Of a stretch of 64,000 bases of DNA, positions 61,101-64,000 are shown piece by piece (within the stretch, counting starts at the first letter, position 1; each line of letters starts with the position of its first letter). Below the pieces are notes generated by a model. It did no database searches, was not told the origin of the DNA, and saw only the letters and a program-made list of their open reading frames with translations. Origin of the DNA: Progne subis subis. Its lineage: Eukaryota > Chordata > Aves > Passeriformes > Hirundinidae. Position numbers and translations under genes: made by a program. The stretch lies in contig JAKJHU010000030.1 of NCBI GenBank assembly GCA_022316685.1, positions 4,595,058-4,659,057 on the forward strand. Direction: 5' to 3'.

Positions 61101-61705
61101 TGTGAAAAGGAAAGCCTCCGCTTTGGAGAATCAGAATTAGAGTACTCAGGTTCTAAAGTCCTAGTTGTCAGAAGTTTGTAACCTTTATCTTTTGGAGAAT
61201 CTGCAGCAGTTTGTGAAAGCTTTTCTTCAGAGCTCAAAACACAAGAGAATATTTTTTTCCTGATGCTTCCTGAAGAACTAGGTTGTCTTTCACAGCATCC
61301 TGCAGCTGTGCCAGCTTCAACAGTCTTGGGTAAAAGCAGCTTCCTGGGTAGCGAGGGGCCTTTTCTACTTGATTTAGGAGTTTCAAAAAAATCTGCACCT
61401 CTATTTGCTTGTCTTTCTTCTGATAAGGAGATAGAATTCAATTCTTTTTCAATAGATGGCGACCTGGGAAAGAAGGCACTTGGATGGATGGGCTCAGAAT
61501 GCTCCCGTAGCAATGATACACTTGTTAAACTCTGTGCTTCTTCATGTTCTGCCTCAGGATCTTTTACTGTCTCGTTGCATCTGCTGTCCAGAAATGCTGA
61601 AGTGCAACATGTGTCTTTAAAATTTGAGTACTTAAAGTTGCTCCTGGGAGGTGTTAATCTATTTCTTTTAAGAATATTGAACCTCACTGGATGACCGTCT
61701 GACAT
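57935..61705 (-). CDS. FBXO43: FBXO43 (EMI2/ERP1), meiotic APC/C inhibitor, complete CDS
   Basis: FBXO43/EMI2 holds vertebrate eggs in metaphase II by inhibiting the anaphase-promoting complex (family knowledge). Four coding exons, 60228-61705, 59268-59370, 58274-58453 and 57935-58183, give 669 residues in consistent phase, close to the usual length of about 700. The start MSDGHP was chosen because the mammalian protein begins MSQRHS and because upstream residues run straight into a splice acceptor at 61754-61755. Visible parts: a DSG-type segment [20 protein letters not shown], which combines a basic kinase site with an RxxL box; an F-box region around 460-510; a zinc-binding region from Cys601 (CPRC, then CC, C, FC, C, H, C); and a terminal Arg-Leu tail. 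The tail [11 protein letters not shown] is the same as in mammals. It lies head-to-tail with RGS22, as in human. Confidence 0.95.
58274..58453 (-). CDS. FBXO43: FBXO43 linker exon
   Basis: 60 codons, phase 0-0. Acceptor AACTAACAG is pyrimidine-poor; donor GTAGGT. It contains [20 protein letters not shown] and ends SRQEEYMK, aligning with human VEDAATRL, RSALRSVQAQAR and KQEEYVK. Confidence 0.9.
58697..58710 (-). promoter_or_regulatory. CTCF core-like motif in FBXO43 intron
   Basis: The minus strand reads CCAGTAGAGGGCGC, a full match to the CTCF core CCASYAGRKGGCRS. Motif matches alone do not show occupancy. Confidence 0.4.
59268..59370 (-). CDS. FBXO43: FBXO43 F-box exon
   Basis: 103 nt completing Ser and then [15 protein letters not shown], followed by [14 protein letters not shown]. 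It matches human VWKVSRNWREIVVQD and RRKFYITQLK. Acceptor TTTAATTTGTTCCAG, donor GTAAGA. This is the second half of the F-box, the SKP1-contact domain in the family. Confidence 0.94.
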
Positions 61706-61753
61706 CTTCTGTTTGACCCTTTGATTTTGTAAATGAAGATACCCCTGTTGTTT
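60228..61753 (-). CDS. FBXO43: FBXO43 large exon (48 nt 5' UTR plus residues 1-492)
   Basis: The acceptor TTGTTGTTTGTTTCAG ends at 61754. The first 48 nt (61706-61753) are taken as 5' UTR, and the ATG is at 61705-61703. The donor is GTAAGT at 60227-60222. The region is Ser/Thr-rich and largely disordered. It carries CDK-like sites (TPK, SPK), a DSG motif in [11 protein letters not shown] and the conserved end [20 protein letters not shown]. The open frame extends 19 codons above the chosen ATG, so an earlier in-frame start in an upstream exon cannot be excluded. Confidence 0.93.
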
Positions 61754-63309
61754 CTGAAACAAACAACAAAAGCAGTCACCAAAAGCCCCTCAGATTTTAG
61801 AGAAAGCCTTGTGTAAGTCTATCAAGATAACAGTCATTAACAAAAGTATTGTCATTAGTCTTGGTAGAAATAGTATTTATAGACAAACACAAAAGTAGAT
61901 GGTTAGAACCAGTGATTAAAATGCAGAGTATACTGTAAGCGAATCGAACATGTTTGCTAATTGACCTGGCAGTCCTCATCTGTGGAAAAGCACAGCAATT
62001 AGAGGCTCAACTCCCCATCATTCCCGCAGAGCCAAGGTTTTTATTAGCACCGTTACTGGTTCATCCAGCAACTAACAGTTCAGTACTCAAGAATGAGCAG
62101 AAGGCATTTTCTCCTTAAGTAAAATAAGAGGATCAATAATGAAATTACAAGTCTCCCTATTATTTAGATCACTAGAGTCCCCAGAGGGAATTAATTTGAC
62201 CTCTACTTACAAAGTGAAAAGCAGCTTTTTATCTGCCTGAACATTTAAATGTTATTTTGTAAAGAAGCTCTCTGCTTTTGGTCATCTCTACAGGTAAACT
62301 GATCATTCTGAAGGCTTACATTTTAAAGAAAATTACTGACTATACACACACTCACCAGGTACATAGAATTTGAGAGTTACTATATGTATCTTCCTAGAAA
62401 GGTTAGAAGTGGCTGATGCACACACTTCAATAAAAGAAGTGTGGAAACAGGCTTACTATTGCCACTCATACACTGCAGAGTTTCTCCACACTCACTGTAG
62501 TGGCATTAGGCCGCTGTTTTCTATGCACAATAACTGCACAAATGATGTTATGACCAATGCAGTGAGAGGGCTGTTCTCATAGACACCAAAGTAGTTCATA
62601 TCAGTGTTGCAAGACTCTGGAGTTTGAATCAGAACCTTTTACTATGGTATGGTACTGGTCTCTAGAACTGATATTCTGGAACATAAAGCCTAGAATTAGC
62701 AACTGAACTTTCAAAACAGAAAGGTGACTTCAACACCAAATACTAAGCCATGGCTAATATCCCTCTACCTTAGTCTTAGTCTACCTCTAAGGCACCAAAT
62801 ACAAGCAGTGGGAACCCAAACCGCCTGAGAGAGGTAAGGCAGAACTATTCTTTGATAATCTTGGATCATTAATTAGCATTTTTGATCCATATGGAAGGTA
62901 CTTTTAAAGATGGTTGCAATATTTAAAAAAAAATAAAGCTTTGTTTTGTTTTCTACTGTAAGAAGACAGCAACAAGAGAAGTTCATAGCAGAATGACACC
63001 TTGGTGTAAAAACAGACAATCGTGCTGATATCAGTATGAAATCAAACAGACTTCATTGACATACATAACTGAGAAAAACTCTTCAAAGACAGGTATGTGA
63101 AAATAATTCCAAGACAACAACAAACTGAAGTCTGATGTGCTTCCTTCCCTTCTCCCATTTGTTTTCTGTCTCTGCTTTTACCTTGTTTAACACAAAGGAA
63201 TAAGTGACTGCACAAATAGGAATCACAAGGGCACAGCTTTAGGAATAGTGTTTAGTGAATTAGAGACTACTTCTTTGCTCCTGCAGGACCAACTGCAAAT
63301 AGCATTTAA
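61754..63309. other. FBXO43 upstream intron / 5' flank
   Basis: The splice acceptor at 61754-61755 shows that at least one FBXO43 non-coding exon lies further right. I could not identify it in this stretch. No CpG island is present here, so the promoter is probably beyond base 64000. Confidence 0.5.
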
Positions 63310-64000
63310 TGTTTCATCTGCATCACTTCTCCAGGTTTGAGCAGATTTCTAAATACTGGCATCCCCCAACAGTTGATCCTGGGCCCACTATAGTCAAACT
63401 TATCCATCAATAACTTGGATGAAGAGGTAGACGCCTCCTCAGCAAGTTCACTGGTGGCACAAAGCTGGGAGGAGCAGCCGTTACCCCAGAGGGCTGTGCA
63501 GCCCTTCAGAAGGACCTGGGCAGGCTGGAGAGATGGGCAGAGAAAAACCATCTGAAACTCAAAGGCAAACGCAGCTCCTGCACCTGGGGAGGAACCCCGG
63601 GGACCAGTACAGGATGGGGGCTGACCTGCTGGGATGCAGCTCTGCAGAGAAGGTCCTGGTGGAAAAATAGTTGTCCATGAGCCAGCAGTATGCCCAAGAA
63701 GGCCAAGGGTACCCTGTGGTGCATTAGGAAAAGCATTGCCAGGTGGTCAAAGGAGGTGATCTTGACCCTCTGCTCAGTCCTGCTGAGACCTTGCCTGGAG
63801 TGCTGTGTCCAGTGCAGAGCTTTCCAATTCAAGAAAGACAAAGAAATACTGGAGAGAGTCTAGCAGAACTATGGAGATGATTAGGGGACTGGAACACCTC
63901 AGTTATGAGAAAAAGTTGAGGAAACTGGGCCTGTATAGACTGGAGAAGGGACTTTATCAATATCTAACAGCATCTGAAGGGAGAGTAGCAAAAGGATGCA
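63310..64000 (+). mobile_element. CR1 LINE, longer copy truncated by window edge
   Basis: The longest CR1 copy here. It includes the end of ORF2 (AATAACTTGGATGAAGAGG, CAGCAAGTTCACTGGTGGCA, CTGGGCAGGCTGGAGAGATG) and continues through ACTGGAACACCTCAGTTATG. The 3' end lies right of base 64000. Frame-disrupted, so dead. Confidence 0.9.

Noticed and set aside
61263..61694. 143-codon plus-strand frame
   Set aside because: Antisense shadow of the FBXO43 large exon.
63306..63841. Minus-strand frames of 81 and 111 codons
   Set aside because: Antisense of a CR1 copy.

Overview
This window is vertebrate nuclear DNA, almost certainly from a bird. The evidence is short exons with GT-AG introns spread over tens of kilobases, several CR1 LINE 3' ends in both orientations, and endogenous-retrovirus solo LTRs of avian type. 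It carries two protein genes, both on the minus strand, in the order seen on human 8q22 (RGS22 then FBXO43). That block corresponds to chicken chromosome 2, so a macrochromosome is likely (inference). No bacterial, CRISPR, tRNA or rRNA features were seen.

Left part, 1-44.5 kb: RGS22 (regulator of G-protein signalling 22). I could place 19 consecutive coding exons, from the start codon at 44540-44542 down to 160-318. All junctions are GT-AG and all phases agree. They encode about 966 residues. The last part of the gene, including the final RGS domain, lies beyond the left edge. One exon (23893-24521) is a base too long and is frameshifted. The introns hold ancient and younger CR1 copies, two LTR-like elements antisense to the gene, a foldback element and two homopolymers of about 46 nt.

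Promoter, about 44.34-45.14 kb: a CpG-rich island covers RGS22 exon 1. It contains a nine-copy minisatellite 32 bp upstream of the ATG, a 26-bp tandem duplication and an RFX X-box-like motif. The X-box suits a gene of testis and ciliated cells.

Middle, about 45-57.6 kb: intergenic DNA with a (TA)25 repeat, a CR1 3' end and a complete solo LTR with a perfect 6-bp target-site duplication. No gene could be supported here.

Right part, 57.7-61.75 kb: FBXO43 (EMI2/ERP1), the meiotic APC/C inhibitor. Four coding exons give 669 residues, with the F-box, zinc-binding region and C-terminal Arg-Leu tail intact. Its 5' non-coding exon(s) must lie further right. The last 700 bases are a CR1 copy running off the window.

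The two genes are not known to act together. Both are strongly expressed in the germ line (established knowledge), and they sit head-to-tail. I found no convincing new biological system. The best leads are the RGS22 frameshift, the splice-donor-bearing minisatellite at its promoter, and the solo LTR pointing towards RGS22.
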